From positions 188,948,257 through 189,012,256 of the forward strand of contig CM042685.1 in assembly GCA_023614405.1 (NCBI GenBank): a stretch of DNA of 64,000 nucleotides, given 5' to 3'. A program made the translations under genes and the position numbers. Numbering within the stretch: the first letter of the stretch is position 1; every line of letters starts with the position of its first letter. Source of the stretch: Avena insularis. Taxonomy: Eukaryota; Streptophyta; Magnoliopsida; Poales; Poaceae. Below, piece after piece: positions 34,401-46,985 of this stretch. The notes below the pieces were generated by a model. That model was not told where the DNA came from. It worked only from the letters and a program-made list of their open reading frames with translations, and did no database searches.

Positions 34401-35833
34401 TCATTGACTGTAAGTGGGTCTTCAAAATTAAACAGAAGTCAGATGGTACTATTGAGAGATACAAGGCTCGTTTAGTTGCAAAAGGCTTTAAGCAACGCTA
34501 CGGACTTGACTATGAGGATACATTCAGTCCTGTAGTCAAGCCCACTACGATTCGTCTTCTACTATCCATGGCTCTTACTCACGGATGGTGTCTCAGACAG
34601 CTGGATATTCAGAATGCATTCTTGCATGGGATTCTTGAAGAGGAGGTATACATGCGACAGCCTCCTGGCTTTGAGGATTCCTCTTGTCCTGAGTACATCT
34701 GTCGTCTTGACAAGGCTCTTTATGGATTGAAACAGGCTCCCCGTGCCTGGCATGCACGTTTAAGTTCTGTTCTTCATGGTCTTGGGTTTGCTGCGTCTAC
34801 TGCTGATACATCACTCTTCATATTACAGAGACCTGAAATCACTATATACTTGTTGGTCTATGTCGACGATATTATTGTGGTGAGCTCCTCCACCACAGCT
34901 ACCGATCGTCTTCTTCATCAGCTTGGCTTCTCCTTTGCGCTTAAAGATCTTGGAGAGTTGCATTTTTTCCTTGGTATAGAGGTGAAGCGCTCTCCTGGTT
35001 GCCTTCATCTGAGTCAGCATAAGTATGCTTCTGAGCTTCTGAGACGTGCTGGTCTATTGAAGTGTGCTCCGGTTACTACGCCCTTGTCTTCTACTGACAA
35101 GTTGTGCTCTACGGACGGCACCCTTCTTTCCGTAGAGGATTCTACTCGTTATCGCAGTATTGTTGGAGGTTTGCAATACCTTACCATGACTAGGCCTGAT
35201 CTTGCGTTTGCAGTGAATAAGGTTTGTCAGTATTTGTCTGCCCCACGATCTACTCACTGGGCTTCGGTCAAACGGATTCTTCGGTATGTCCATGGTACTT
35301 TGTCACATGGTCTATTGTTAAGGCGACCTGTCTCGTCTCCTGATCTACTCTCAGCTTTTTCTGATGCGGATTGGGCTGGCAACTCTGATGATCGGCGATC
35401 AACGGGGGGATATGCTATATTTTATGGAGGTAACATAATTTCATGGAGTGCTAAAAAAAAGGCTACCGTCTCCCGTTCCAGTACGGAGTCTGAATATAAA
35501 GCACTTGCTAATGCTACCGCAGAGTTGATTTGGATACAAGCTCTCCTAGCTGAACTTGGTGTTTCTCAGAGAAGTCCACCAGTGTTATGATGTGACAACA
35601 TTGGAGCGACGTTTCTTTCTTCGAATCCAGTATTTCATGCTCGTACTAAACACGTTGAGGTGGATTTTCATTTCGTTCGAGAAAGAGTTGCCCAGAAGTT
35701 GTTGCAGATTCGGTTCATATCTTCCAAGGATCAGCTAGCCGATATCTTCACTAAACCTCTACCGCTTCCACTATTTCAGTTATGTAGGAGCAATGTCAAT
35801 CTTTGTACCCCTGTTGAGATTGAGGGAGGGTGA
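31403..35833 (+). pseudogene. Copia Gag-Pol polyprotein with one premature stop
   Basis: The first ATG in frame is at 31403 (MTTSATSGV); the open frame upstream has no ATG. Approximate residue positions: Gag with [17 protein letters not shown] (50), CCHC knuckle [14 protein letters not shown] (315), protease [11 protein letters not shown] with DTA (387), integrase zinc motif (HSRLGHP 519, CDACQQG 551) and core D-D-E (SDVWGP 580, SDWGGEY 642, NGTAERKH 677). RT runs from KWVFKIKQ (1003) through [10 protein letters not shown] to [12 protein letters not shown] (1153). RNase H follows with DADWAG (1320) and [12 protein letters not shown] at 35588-35590 replaces the usual tryptophan of the LWCDN motif. 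Beyond it the frame stays open for 80 codons ([24 protein letters not shown]). It ends at TGA 35831-35833, the first three bases of the 3' LTR. Without that stop the protein would be 1476 residues. Confidence 0.95.
35819..35830 (+). other. Polypurine tract of the Copia element
   Basis: ATTGAGGGAGGG directly before the 3' LTR. It is also the last coding stretch of pol. Confidence 0.88.
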
Positions 35834-36009
35834 TAAACTATATATTGTATAGCTAGACTAACTCTACATGTACACGGTTTGGACTCTATAACCAACCATA
35901 GTTAGCTTACCTTGTATTGTCTCCTAACCTGATATATATATGACACGGACATAGGCCTAAGAGCTACGATCCCAATACTTACCCTACAATCGGTTTACTC
36001 CAGCTTTCA
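35831..36009 (+). repeat. Copia 3' LTR, 179 bp
   Basis: Collinear with 31131-31309 and followed by ACTCG at 36010-36014. Confidence 0.95.
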
Positions 36010-36392
36010 ACTCGGAGTTTTGCCGCGAGTTTTACCTTATTCATAAGCCTAATAATTTTGTCCCGGAAATGGGCCACAGTCAAGCGTTAGTGATAGTAGA
36101 AGAGATATGTTTTCTAAGGCGCGGGTACGAGTGGAGATGTGTGGGACAGACCATTGAAAAGACATAAAAACATAATGAGATTTTGAATCACTAGAAAGGT
36201 ATTTTTTTAAAAAATTATACTTGTTCGAACCATGTATTTGATTTTTTAGCTCTCCCAAAAAAAACTATATCATTTTTTGGTACACATGTATTAAAACAAG
36301 TCGCCATGAAACACAATTACCGATTTACAAGCTGGTTGGGATATTCTTAAGTCTACCTTTTAGACCATCTTTGAACCTGATATAGTCATATA

Positions 36393-36499
36393 CTCTCTCC
36401 GTCCGCAAATAAGTGTACTTCTAGGCTTGTCTTAAGTTAAAATTAGTAAAATTTGACTAATTTTATAGAAAAACATAGGAACATTTATGACTAAATTGG
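36393..36499. mobile_element. Truncated Stowaway/mariner-type MITE
   Basis: CTCTCTCCGTCCGCAAATAA after a TA, then a typical MITE interior (AAAATTAGTAAAATTTGAC, TTTATAGAAAAA). The other terminal repeat is not found, so the element is cut off near 36500. Confidence 0.6.
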
Positions 36500-39400
36500 A
36501 TGTGAGTATGCATTTCATTTTGAATTCTTTTGAACCAACTTATTTGTGTGTTCCTTTGCTTGTAAATGGATGCTTAGGTGAAATAAACATCATCTAAACA
36601 ATTTCCAAACTTTTCTCAAAGACAAATAAATCAAAACAAATAAAATAAGGAAATGGTCATTTTGACCAATTTAACTCTCATGCCTACTTTGGCTGTCTCA
36701 AACTTTCAGAACTTAACAGAAACTTTTCTGGATCTTTGCACCCCTTGATTGTACTCATAACAAAGTATCAAGGCCCACTTTATGATCATCCAGAAACATT
36801 CAAATGCATAGTTTAAAGGACAGTTCAAAATTGAATCTTTATCATATGGGAAGATCCCACTTTTTCAAAAACCACTCAAACAAGCTCAACTTTCAAAACC
36901 CAAGCATCTGCAGTATCACCAGCACCAACCTAGCACACCCACCAAAAATCTTTTCAAAATTCAAAACTTAAATTCTTACGGCCATTTCATCAAACACATT
37001 GCAGACACAAATCATCAAAATCTTAAACACTATTGTGAGCAGCGATTGAAGCCTAACTTGTTCCCTCTCTAGCTCACAATCATCTCAGTAGATCATCTAG
37101 CAAGTTAAACCAAGCACTAGACTCACTGTAAGCTGGGCAATGACACCAATGGTGAACAGCCGAAGCTCACCATGCCACCCCAGTGGAGACAGCAAGCTAG
37201 GAGGAGATTTAGCCGTGCCAACCTTGTCTAGGAGCCAGCCTACCATCCACCGCCACTCCCTGTCCCAGCCGCGAGCGTTGCCAAACCCTGGACCACACGC
37301 ACGAACCGCGCCCAGCTCGCCAGCAACCATGCCGAACATACGCCAGAGCGCCACACTCGACCGACGCTCACAGACCACGCGCCGCCCTTGCCGCGTGCAT
37401 ACATGATCGCCACCGACCCAGGAGACCGCCAGACATCACCGTTCGCCACCCCATGACGCACAGCCACCGCTCACCGTCGAAGACACCGCCTCTGCCGTGC
37501 AGAACATCGCGCGTTCCAGACCAAACCGCACCGCCCCTACATGCGCATTAAAGCCGTAGAGCATCGCCAGGAGACCACCAAGCGATCGCCACCGTCAGCT
37601 ATGCCTCTAGCCGCCCGTAGCCATGTCGCCACCGTCGCCTGCCCATCCCGTTTGGTCTCATCGTCGCGACTATAAATAGAGGTCACCCCCAGCCGAATTG
37701 AGCACACCATCTTACTCCCCTCTCCTCACTGATCGTGCCACCCCGTTCCCGGAGCAAGGCGAGCAGCACTTCGCCGGAATTTCACCGGAGTCTGCCGCTG
37801 TTGGAGAAGAAGGGGGCCAGCGATTGGAGCCGCCCCAAGAGAAGCTGCCGGTACCAGGAGGTTCGCCGTCGTCGACTTCGTCGTTCGCCCGCCTCGCCTA
37901 CCCTCGCCTGAACCTCGGTGAGCCCCCAACGACCCCCACTAGCCGCGCTAGGTTTCTGTCTCACCCGCGTTGCCCAACGTCGACGATGACCCTCAGCCGT
38001 TGGATTAGAACCAGATCGAACGCACCACATCGCCTCATACCGCTTCGCACCCCCTCGTCTCACTGACACGTGGGGACAGCCACTTAACCAGCCCGCGTAA
38101 GCGCTGTGCTTAGCAGGCCGGCCCAGTATCACTTCCCGTGCAGCCCAGCTATTTGAATTTAACCTTTTCCATTTTATTTCAAACATACTTCTGTACCCAG
38201 TTTCAAAAATCAACCCAGGTCGATTCAGTAAACCAAATTGAAGGAAACCAATTTTTTTAGAAAGGTCTGGGAATGCTGAATCCAAGCCCGTTGGATTCAA
38301 GTCATTTGGATCTGTAGATCATCCTTGGTAAAAATAACAAGGCAGAAGCTTTTCTGCATTCAAACATTTTTCAAATTAAAACCATAATAGCTTTTGAGTT
38401 GATTCCAACTATCAAAAATCACATTTAACCATACCTTTCAGAATATATAAAAATATATAGGTTTACTTACAGAAATAATGTTCAAGTAATAAAAGAATGC
38501 TACATAGGCATTTCTAGTCACTTTATTTAATTAAAAATAAAAGGGTAAAACCTTATTAAATTGTGACACCACTTTAAATCACATTCCCATGGACTAAAAT
38601 ATATGGTGATGACATGTGTCAACATGATCCCATGTTTGGTTTGGAGAATATTAAATCTTAAGTAGTTTTTCAATGAGTAGAAATTACTTTTCTAAAAAAA
38701 TAAAAGGATTTAAACCAAGCTTTAATCTTGTAAAGTTAGTGATGATGCTAGATCATCTATAGGACCCTTTTGTGTAATGATTGCAAGTAGTTAAGTATTG
38801 TTTGGTGATTGTGTACATCATATTTATTTATAGACGCTAGTACCGACCAAGGATTTGAGGAGGAAGGAGGATTCTACGAAGAAGAAGCCGAGGAGAACTT
38901 CAACCACTGCTCTGCATAAGGCAAGCCTAATGCTACTAGTTGAATGTGCAAGCTAACACTTGCAATTTAGCCAGCTTATACTGATACTGTGCAAGCCAAT
39001 ACTTGCTTGTCACCATGCCAACTATATGCCTTAAGCATAGATGATCCTACCCACTTGATAAACCAATCCTAGTTTTTACTTACAAGCTTATTACTTTATT
39101 TCTTTATCAAAGCTATTACTTAGAGTTTACTTCAGTGAATTGTAAATACTAGAAAGATATTTGAAGGTTGCATAAAGAGCATAAAATTTGGCCTAAGCTA
39201 GATAATCTTGATGTCATCCTAAGGCATGAGATTGAACTTAGTTGAAACTCCACTTGTTTACCACCCCTCATTAGTACTTACCCCCACTTGTAGATGCTAG
39301 TGCTAAGCATAAAACTTGATCAACTTTAGATGGGAATACTTGGTGGAAAAATGGTTATGAAAACCTTGGAATGATGGATCATTCTATTGAAATGTTTTGG

Positions 39401-40464
39401 ACATATGTTTCCGAACACCAGAGGATTTATGGTGATGAAAATGTTGAGGCATGAGCCTTACCCCTTTATAAAACCGATGGTTGTCTGGATGCGATACCAT
39501 TCCAATTTTATCGTACAACCACAATACCCAAGAATTGGGTAGGGCTTGACTGAAAACTTATATACCTTAGTATTAGTTCCCTCACGGCCAAGGTCTGAGC
39601 TGAGGCTACCTTGTGAAGATTGTCCACCTGTGCAGTACCCAAGATGACAGTTGGTCATGGTTGGGAGGCCAAACTAACAGGAGAGGTGCTTATACTAGGG
39701 CGTGTAATTGAAAGGTTAGGATTGATTATCCGCATACTGAGTATGGTGAATTCAGGATTTTTTCCTGACGGATGTATCGAATGTTGTGGTGAAAGTGTAT
39801 AATCTCTGCAGAGTGTCAAACTATTCGAATAGCCGCGTCCGCGATTATGGACAATTGGAGTGGCCATACTGTTCTCCCGTCAGATTTTTCAAAATGATTT
39901 GTGAAAGGAAGTGAGACTTTGACTTGACCACAACAGAGTTGTGACATGAGATACAAGTTCCCACTTAGGTGTTATAAAACTTCAACTAGCATTCGTTGCT
40001 TCTAAACTTAGTAGATGTAAATCTGGCTTCTTGCAAAACAAACCTAGAGCCTAGTGTCCTATTATCAAAAACCCCTTCCACTTGTTAGTATTAGTTTGCG
40101 AGTACTTAAAGAGTACTCATGGCTTTGTCCCTGGCTATTCCCGTGGCCAGACTATGAAGAGGAGTACCTGTAGGATGGACCCCGGGAAGGTTACGACAAC
40201 TAGGATCATCTCCCATCGTCAGCATTGCCTGTGACCCGAAGATGGAGCTTCGCCTACGCTACCGTTATTATTACGTATTCCGCTGCTTGAAGTTGTATTA
40301 AGAACTTGATCATGAGATCCCTATTTGTGTAAGAACTTATGTACGGTTTGTAATGGATGATGTACTATGGTATTCAATTCTGTTATATCTCGCAAAAATG
40401 GTAATCCTGGGATTGCGATGTATGGCATAACAGGCATCTGGGATTAAAAATCCGGGTGTTGACA
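36500..40464 (+). mobile_element. Non-coding LTR- or LARD-like element, family uncertain
   Basis: About 4 kb without a credible ORF. It has an AT-rich beginning, a GC-rich U3-like stretch (37140-37660), a clear TATA box CTATAAATAGAGG at 37670-37682, a leader-like region, then AT-rich sequence. It ends at CCGGGTGTTGACA (40464), an LTR-type terminus. This order fits a very long LTR, or a large retrotransposon derivative such as the Triticeae LARDs. The left boundary is a guess and no target duplication was found. Confidence 0.4.
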
Positions 40465-41127
40465 CTCAGCTTCCTCAGCATACAAAATAAAAGTTTTGGG
40501 GCTTTTGGGGGCACACCTCCTCTGCAATGCCTTCTATGGTTTGGAAACCATGAACACCTCCCAAATGCAATATTTTCACATGGTTGATCCCCAAAAACGA
40601 GTTTGTACCGCGGATAGACTCCATAAACGAGGATGGCCAAATTGCGGTCATTGCAAACTTTGTAACCAAGTATAAGAATCGATCGCACGTATTCTCTTTC
40701 ATTGTTGTTTCTAGACACATTTGGACAATCTTGAAGGGTTGGCTTGGACTGACATACAACCACAAGATTGGTTGCTTGGGCCATCATTTTCCATTCTCCA
40801 TGGTCATAATCATGTTGGCTGCTTGGGCAATCTGGATTGTTAGAAACAATAGAATTTTCAAAGACCAGAGGCCAATTTTTGAAAACTAGAAGGTTATCTA
40901 CTTTCAGGAGTTACGACTGATTAGTTATAGGATGAAAAAGAAACATGTGCAATCCTTCAAGGAATGGCTACAATCACAAGTTTAGACACAATTTTTTCCT
41001 ATTTTACTTTACTCTCTGCAAGCTCATCTTGAGCTTGTTGCGACCTTGTATATTTACTGTAATACTATCATAAATAAATACAAAAAATGCAGTGGGTTCT
41101 CCCCACTATTTAACCTTCAAAAAAACT
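40465..41127 (+). pseudogene. 3' end of an L1-type LINE (A)
   Basis: The C-terminal reverse-transcriptase-associated zinc-finger region (zf-RVT) is readable with frame changes. It reads VCTADRLHKRGWPNCGHCKL near 40605-40665, then HIWTILKGWLGLT, AAWAIWIVRNNRIFKDQRP (to a stop at 40887) and EELRL-like FQELRLISYRMKKKHVQSF. A 3' UTR and A-rich tail (CTTCAAAAAAAC near 41117-41128) follow. The rest of the LINE is missing; the LTR-like end at 40464 abuts it. Confidence 0.7.
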
Positions 41128-41449
41128 ATAAGATTGGTTAGCTATCCACTCTGTCAAAGTTAGGTAGAATGAGGTCATACAAAAAGGGGGACAATCCTGT
41201 AAAGATTTGGCTTCGCTTACCATGAGAAATTTGAAAGAAAAGAAATGCTCGAGTATTTAGGAATCAATCTTTAAACGCTAATAAGTTCTTCATGAAGATC
41301 GAAGAGGAAATGGCCATGTGAAGCCTTGCTGGGGCCAAAGCGATTCGTAATAGTATGCCACGAGAGTAGACTTTTGTTTTTGACCTTGGCATTGTTTAGG
41401 GATTGGTTTGGAAGGCCTCTTAAACCTTCTTCTTAATTAATGAAAATGG
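41128..41449 (+). pseudogene. 3' end of a second L1-type LINE (B)
   Basis: Reads EIWKERNARVFRNQSLNANK, FFMKIEEEMAMWSLAGAKAI in one frame with stops, the typical C-terminal end of plant LINE ORF2. An AT-rich tail (TTAATGAAAATGG) follows. LINE C is inserted in this tail, which appears to continue after 47163. Confidence 0.6.
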
Positions 41450-41464
41450 AAAATCCTTTGCTTG
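41450..41464. repeat. Target-site duplication of LINE C, left
   Basis: AAAATCCTTTGCTTG; the right copy at 47147-47162/3 reads AAAATCCTTTGCCTTG, one extra C. The length of 15-16 bp fits L1-type target-primed reverse transcription. Confidence 0.85.
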
Positions 41465-41727
41465 GAGGTCTACGGGGGGCCCTGGCTGCGGCCCGCGCTT
41501 AGGAGGAGCGCAGGCAGGCTGGCCCTCTCGACCCCTCTAGACCCGGGCCCTTAGAGCCTGGGACAGGAGAGGGAGATCCTCCTGGACCAGAGAGCGGGAA
41601 GGCCGCCAATGCGTCCACCTCTCAGAGGAGGACACATGGGAGGCCTCAAAAGGCTCCGTACATGCCCTCGACTTCTGGTATGGACCGCTCCGTCCCTCGT
41701 AAGGGGACCCCCTGACTTAGTTTCCAA

Positions 41728-42748
41728 ATGAATTGGCCCGCAATTAGGTCATTCATTTGGAACATCAGGGGGTTCGGGCACGATGGCCGCCAATGTCAGC
41801 TTAAAGAATATTTGAGGCAAGAAGCAGTTGATATTGTGGGCGTCCAGGAGACCATCAGACAAGACTTCCACCCCACTGAACTAGAGGGCCGGAGTCGACA
41901 CAAGTTCACATGGAACTGGTTGCCAGCTTCAGGCCACTCTGGTGGGATCCTCCTGGGGTGAAGGAGGAAACCTTTGAGGTGGAGGACATGGACCGCGGGG
42001 ATTTTTTTGTGAGTATGTCACTCACCCATAGACGTTCTGGCCTCCAATGGGAGGCCATTATCGTCTATGGACCCATGGATCACAATAGATCAGCAGGCTT
42101 CCTAGACGAGCTGAAAGCGAAGGTGGCGCGAAGCCCCATCCCGGTGGTTGTGGCAGGTGATTTTAACCCGATTTGTTCGCCGGATGACAAAAGCTCTGCA
42201 AACATGGATATCCCAAGGATGTGGATGTTCAACGATTGCATCGTTGATCTCACTCTTAGAGAGATCGCTAGTGTTGGATCCAGGTTTACCTGGAACAACA
42301 AGCAGGTGGATCCGATTCGATCAGTCTTGGACAGAGTCATGGTTTCAGTGGAATGGGAAGTGGCATTCTCACTCCTCTCACTCCGGGCACTCACCGGGAT
42401 AGGCTCAGATCATACCCCCTGCTGCTCTCCACCGGGGGTGGCTCCGCCCCTCTCATCAGTCCCTTACACTTCGAGAACTTTTGGTTGTCCCAACCAGGGT
42501 TCGTGGAAGCCGTTAAGGCATAATGGGTGGCTGCTGCGACATCCCTGCCGCGTAGATATTGTGCGGTCGACGTGTGGCATCACTGTGCCATGATGGCCTG
42601 CCAGTTCATGAGAGGATGGGGGCTAATCTTGGCATGGCGATCCGACGCCAGAAGGAGTCACTTCTTAGTGAGATCCAAACTCTAGACCACATAGTGATGC
42701 GGCTCAGATCACTATAGAGCTTCGTTGGAAAACCCCAAGAGGAAGGTA
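41728..42748 (+). pseudogene. LINE C apurinic endonuclease domain
   Basis: The EN domain begins IRSFIWNIRGFGHDGRQCQL with VGVQETIRQDF (catalytic E region) at about 41740-41860. After a frame change near 41955 it continues EAIIVYGPMDHNRSAGF, VVAGDFNPICSPDDKSSANM, GSRFTWNNKQVDPIRSVLDR and GSDHTPC (catalytic DH near 42407). Motif order and spacing match plant L1 endonucleases, which nick the target to prime reverse transcription. Confidence 0.85.
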
Positions 42749-44262
42749 TGATGAGTACAACAATAAGTTCTCCCTTAGTATGAAACCAATGTTATCGAAC
42801 CAGTAGGAGGAAGGAAACGACTCAAAGGTGTTTCTAACAACTTGGAACCTGCACAACACAAACTCAAGACTTTGCCCCAACGAACAGTGAGGTTGTCAAT
42901 CTCACCGGGGCTGAAAAAAAGGATTAAACGTATGGTGTGGAAGGTAATGATTGCTTGCAGAAGGTAAACAGTAATAGTGGAAGATGTATCAATGGTAAAG
43001 ATTAGACCGGGGTCCACAGTTCACTAGAGGTGTTCTCCTTAAGATAAATAACATAACATGCTGGATAAACAAATTACAGCGGGGCAATTAACAAGACAGA
43101 GCAAGGCACAACAGTGCAATACTAGACATTCATGATCTATGAGATTTGATTGGGGAATACAACAATATACATAGACCGCCATACAACTTCATATATGACT
43201 AGTAATCCATCTTCAGGTTATCATCCGAACCCCCTCAAGTATTAAGTTGCAAGCAACGGATAACTGCTTTAAGCAATGTGTGTAAAGTAAACAATACAAT
43301 TGTTCCATGAAAAAAATATTGTTGTTTTCTCCCTAGTAGCAACAACACATCTATAACCTTAGATATTTCTGTCACTTCCACAGATTCAATAGAGGCATGA
43401 ACTCACTATCGAGCATAAATACTCCCTCTTGGAGTAACTAGCATCTACTTGGCCAAGATAGCTACTAGAAATGGAGAGCATGCAAGATCTCAAACAACAC
43501 AGACATGATAGAATAAAAAAGATAGAATCATTAATCAATCTGATATAGTAATCTCAATATCCATCGGATCCCCACAAACATAACATGCATGATTACAAAT
43601 AGATGATCTTGATCATGAACGGAGCTCACAAAATCTAAACATGGTAGCACAAAGGAGGAGAAACAACCATCTAGCTACTATATGGACCCATAGTCCAAGG
43701 TGGAACTACTCACGCATCATACCGGAGGCTGGCATGGTGATGAAGAAGGCCTTCGAGATGATCTCTCCTCTCCGACAGGGTGCCGGGAAGAGCTTTAGAT
43801 CCCCCCGATCTAGGGACGATGGTGGCGGCGGCTATGGACTGTTTTGTGGAGATCTGATCGGGTACTTAGGGTTTTGGCATCGAGGGGATTATATAGGCGA
43901 AGAGGCGATGCAGGAGGGAGGCCAGGGGGCCCACACCCTGCCTAGGCATGGACCAGGGTGGGCCCGCGCGTGGGGGGGTGGCCACCCTATGTCTCCCCCT
44001 CCGGTCGCCCTTCGGTCTCTGCGTTCGTCCCGGTGAAATATTGGTTTTGGCTTTTGTCCCGTCCAATTCCGAGAATATTTCCTTACTAGCTTTTCTGAAA
44101 CCAAAAACAGCAGAAAACAGGCAACTGGCACTGTGGCATCTTGTTAATAGGTTAGTCCCAGAAAATGTATAAAAATACCTCAAAGTGTAGACAAAGCATA
44201 GCAAAGTGGATACTAAACAAGCATGGAACATCAAAAAATATAGATACATTTACGACGTATCA
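42749..44262 (-). mobile_element. Solo LTR of a TGATACG-type Gypsy element
   Basis: 1514 bp read on the minus strand from TGATACGTCGTAAATGTATC (44262) to GTTGTACTCATCA (42749). Its TATA box (CTATATAATCC, 43887-43897) follows the same GC-rich layout as the Athila LTR above. LINE coding sequence stops at 42748 and resumes at about 44263 (LINE-type GISAEEWDHRYSLESSLLEI). Flanking 5-mers (AGGTA, CATAG) do not match, so the duplication has decayed or the ends were altered by recombination. Confidence 0.8.
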
Positions 44263-46985
44263 CATAGCTGACGACCAGGGCATTTCTGCGGAGGAGTGGG
44301 ATCACCGCTACTCCCTGGAGTCCTCGTTGCTGGAGATATAGAAATGGGAAGAGATGTACTAGAGGCAAAGGAGCCGGAAAAACTGGCTCCTCAAAGGGGA
44401 TGCGAACACCGCTTACTTCCACGCATTTTCTAATGGAAGACGTAGGAAGTGCTTGATCCCTTGCCTCTAGGACAATGATCGGCTAATAGAAGACCCTAGC
44501 GAGCTCTCGACCCACATTTACTCCTTATACAAGGAGCTCTTCTCGGAGGGACCCCCCTCAGGGGTCGCGCTAGAAGTGGATTTCTAGGGGGGCAGAGGCC
44601 AGAGTCACTGCTGGCGAGAATACGGAGCTCACGCTCCCATTCCTCCTGGAGGAGGTTGAGAGGGTAGTGCGGACGATGAAGGCTAACTCGGCCCTAAGGC
44701 CGGATGGCCTGCCTGTGGCTTTATTCTAGACCTTCTGGGAATCGATACAGGATGTTATAATGTTGATGTTTCAGGAATTCTTCACATGCACCCTTGTCAT
44801 GTCCCGCCTAAACTTTGGCGCCATGACCTTGATTCCCAAAGTTAAGGGAGCGTCGGACATTGGCATTTCAGGACATTCATGGTGATCAATGTCATCCAAC
44901 GCATCTTTGCCAAAGTCTATGCCTCACGCATCGCCCCAGTCATGGAACGCTTGACCCATCCATATCAGTTTGCCTTCCTCAAGGGTAGACTGATACACGA
45001 TGGTGTCCTGGCACCCCATGAGATTGTCCACGAGGTGAAAACAAAGAGGACAATGGGGGTCTTCTTGTAATTAGACTTTCATAAGGTTTATGATCACTTG
45101 GACTGGCATTTCCTATGCTAGGTATTGAGTAGGCGGGGTGTTTATGATCGCTTCATTTCCTGGATCATGCAATTTGTCATGTCGGGGAGTAATGCAATTA
45201 ATATTAATGGGGAGGTGGGGCCATACTTCCGACCCTCCTGTGGGGTGCGACAAGGAGACCCCATCTCCCTCCTCTTCAACTCAGCAGTAGATGCCCTTGC
45301 GGAGATCTTAGAGAAGGCTAAGATCGTCGGCCATATCTCTGGTGTGGTAGGACATCTTATACCGGGTGGAGGAATCACCCACCTCCAGTATGCGGACGAC
45401 ACAATGATCATGGTGCAGGGGTCATATATGGACATCATTAATCTGAAGTTCCTCCTTCTCCGCTTCCAAGAGATGTTGGGACTGAGGATTAACTTCGACA
45501 AGAGCGAGGTCATCGCCTTAGGCTTCTCTCCTGAGGACCAGCAGATGATAGCGGACAACCTCAATTGTTGGCTGACCTCATTCCCCATCACCTACCTAGG
45601 GATGCCGGTCCAGGCTTCTAGGATTATCATCAAAGACCTAGATCCCCTAGTTGGTCGGGTTCGAGCCAAATCCGAACCATGGTGTGGCAGGTTTACTTCC
45701 AAAGGCAGCAAGACGATCCTGATTGATGCATGTCTGTCCAGCCTACCGATGTATATTATTTTGCTGTATCTTCTCCCGGTAGGGGTGCATAGCTCCTTTG
45801 ACAAGGAGTTGTCATGTTTCTTCTGGCAGGATTCTCATGGCCGCCAGAAATATCACATGGTGAAATGGGCAGACATCTGCACCCCCAAAGAGCTGGGGGT
45901 ATAGGCATTTTAGCATCTCGCCAGTTCAATCTAGCGCTCATGCTGAAATGGGTTTGGCGTATCCTAACGGGGGACGGAGGCTTGTGGCTTCATCCAATAG
46001 AAGCCAAATACCTCCGTGGTCGCCCCCTCCTCGCATGTGACCATCGGGATGGCTCACAATTCCGGCGGTCCATTCAGGAGATCAAGTCAGAGATACGGCG
46101 TGGGGTGTCCTTCTCCATTGGAAATGGGAAGGGCACCCTATTCTGTCTGGATCCCTGGCTGGACGGTGACCCGCTTAGGCTTTCTTATCCCCACCTCTTC
46201 GCACTGCACGACCCCGTCCCTATCGGTTGCTGAGGCCTCCCAAAACAGGACCTGGCCTCTTGCCTTCCAAAGGACTTTTGACCTCGCTGAGACTGGCGAG
46301 TGGCACTCCCTGAGGGCGTGCTTTCCGGCCTCCCTCTCAGGGGAGGCGAACTCAACGTCGTGGAGACTGACCCTATCAGGGGTCTTCTCGGTGAGCTCAG
46401 CATATATGGCCCTATTTAGAGGGCCTGCCATGCCATGGACCAAGCCCCCGTGGAAAGCCCCTTTACCCCTGAAAACAAAGATATTCGTGTGGCAGTTGCT
46501 TCACGATCACCTTCCATAAAGGGTAGAGGTGTCTCTGTGTCAGGGGCTAGGGGACAGGTTATGTCTATTATGTTTGATCCCGGAAATGGGAGCACACATA
46601 ATGTTCACCCGTCCCGCAGCCTGATTTCCTATGGAACTTTGTTCGAGAAGCCCTGGGCCATGACTGGGATGCCCAGGGTCTTGGACAATTCCTAGAATCT
46701 CGTGTAAACGGACCGAATAAGGGGCGTCGCCTCTTTTGGTTCGTCTTTGCGGCTCTGACTCGGAGCCTGTGGATGGTTCGCAATAAAATGGTGATTGAAA
46801 AGTGTTTCTTCATCGTGCCACTGACTCGATCTTCAAATTTCTCGTGTTTTTGCAGCAGTGGTACCCGTTTTGTAGGCGCTAGGACAAGGTGAAGCTGGAC
46901 GTCATCCTCCATCATCCCATCGAGGAGGCACGTCACATCGCACCGCCGCCCCCGTGATCCTGACCCACTCCGGCGTGGGGACCCC
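44263..46985 (+). pseudogene. LINE C reverse transcriptase and C-terminal region
   Basis: Fragments in several frames: NWLLKGDANTAYFHAFSNGR (44379-44438), MVINVIQRIFAKVYASRI and QFAFLKGRLIHDGVLAPHEI (44879-45030). The catalytic block is SCGVRQGDPISLLFNSAVDA (45239-45297) then ITHLQYADDTMIMVQGS (about 45373-45423), with the YADD box intact. Then ITYLGMPVQAS, SFDKELSCFFWQDSHGRQ, RQFNLALMLKWVWRILTG, FCLDPWLDGDPLRLSYPHLF and TKIFVWQLLHDHLP (46515). A 260-codon stretch around YADD (45125-45904) is open; elsewhere stops such as those at 44583 and 45068 break it. Confidence 0.88.

Larger units (their letters stand above)
31131..36009 (+). mobile_element. Young, nearly intact Ty1/Copia retrotransposon
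   Basis: 4879 bp with LTRs of 179 bp (31131-31309, 35831-36009) differing at four positions, all transitions. It has the duplication ACTCG on both sides, an initiator-tRNA-Met primer site, one long gag-pol frame and a polypurine tract. All Copia domains are present in the order Gag, protease, integrase, RT, RNase H. The only visible lesion is one in-frame TGA near the end of pol. The very short LTRs suggest an Ale- or Ivana-like lineage rather than the Angela type; that assignment is tentative. Confidence 0.95.

Noticed and set aside
37140..38066. ORFs in the GC-rich stretch as a host gene
   Set aside because: Frames are short and open on both strands, surround a TATA box, and show no domains; they fit U3/leader sequence of an LTR-type element.
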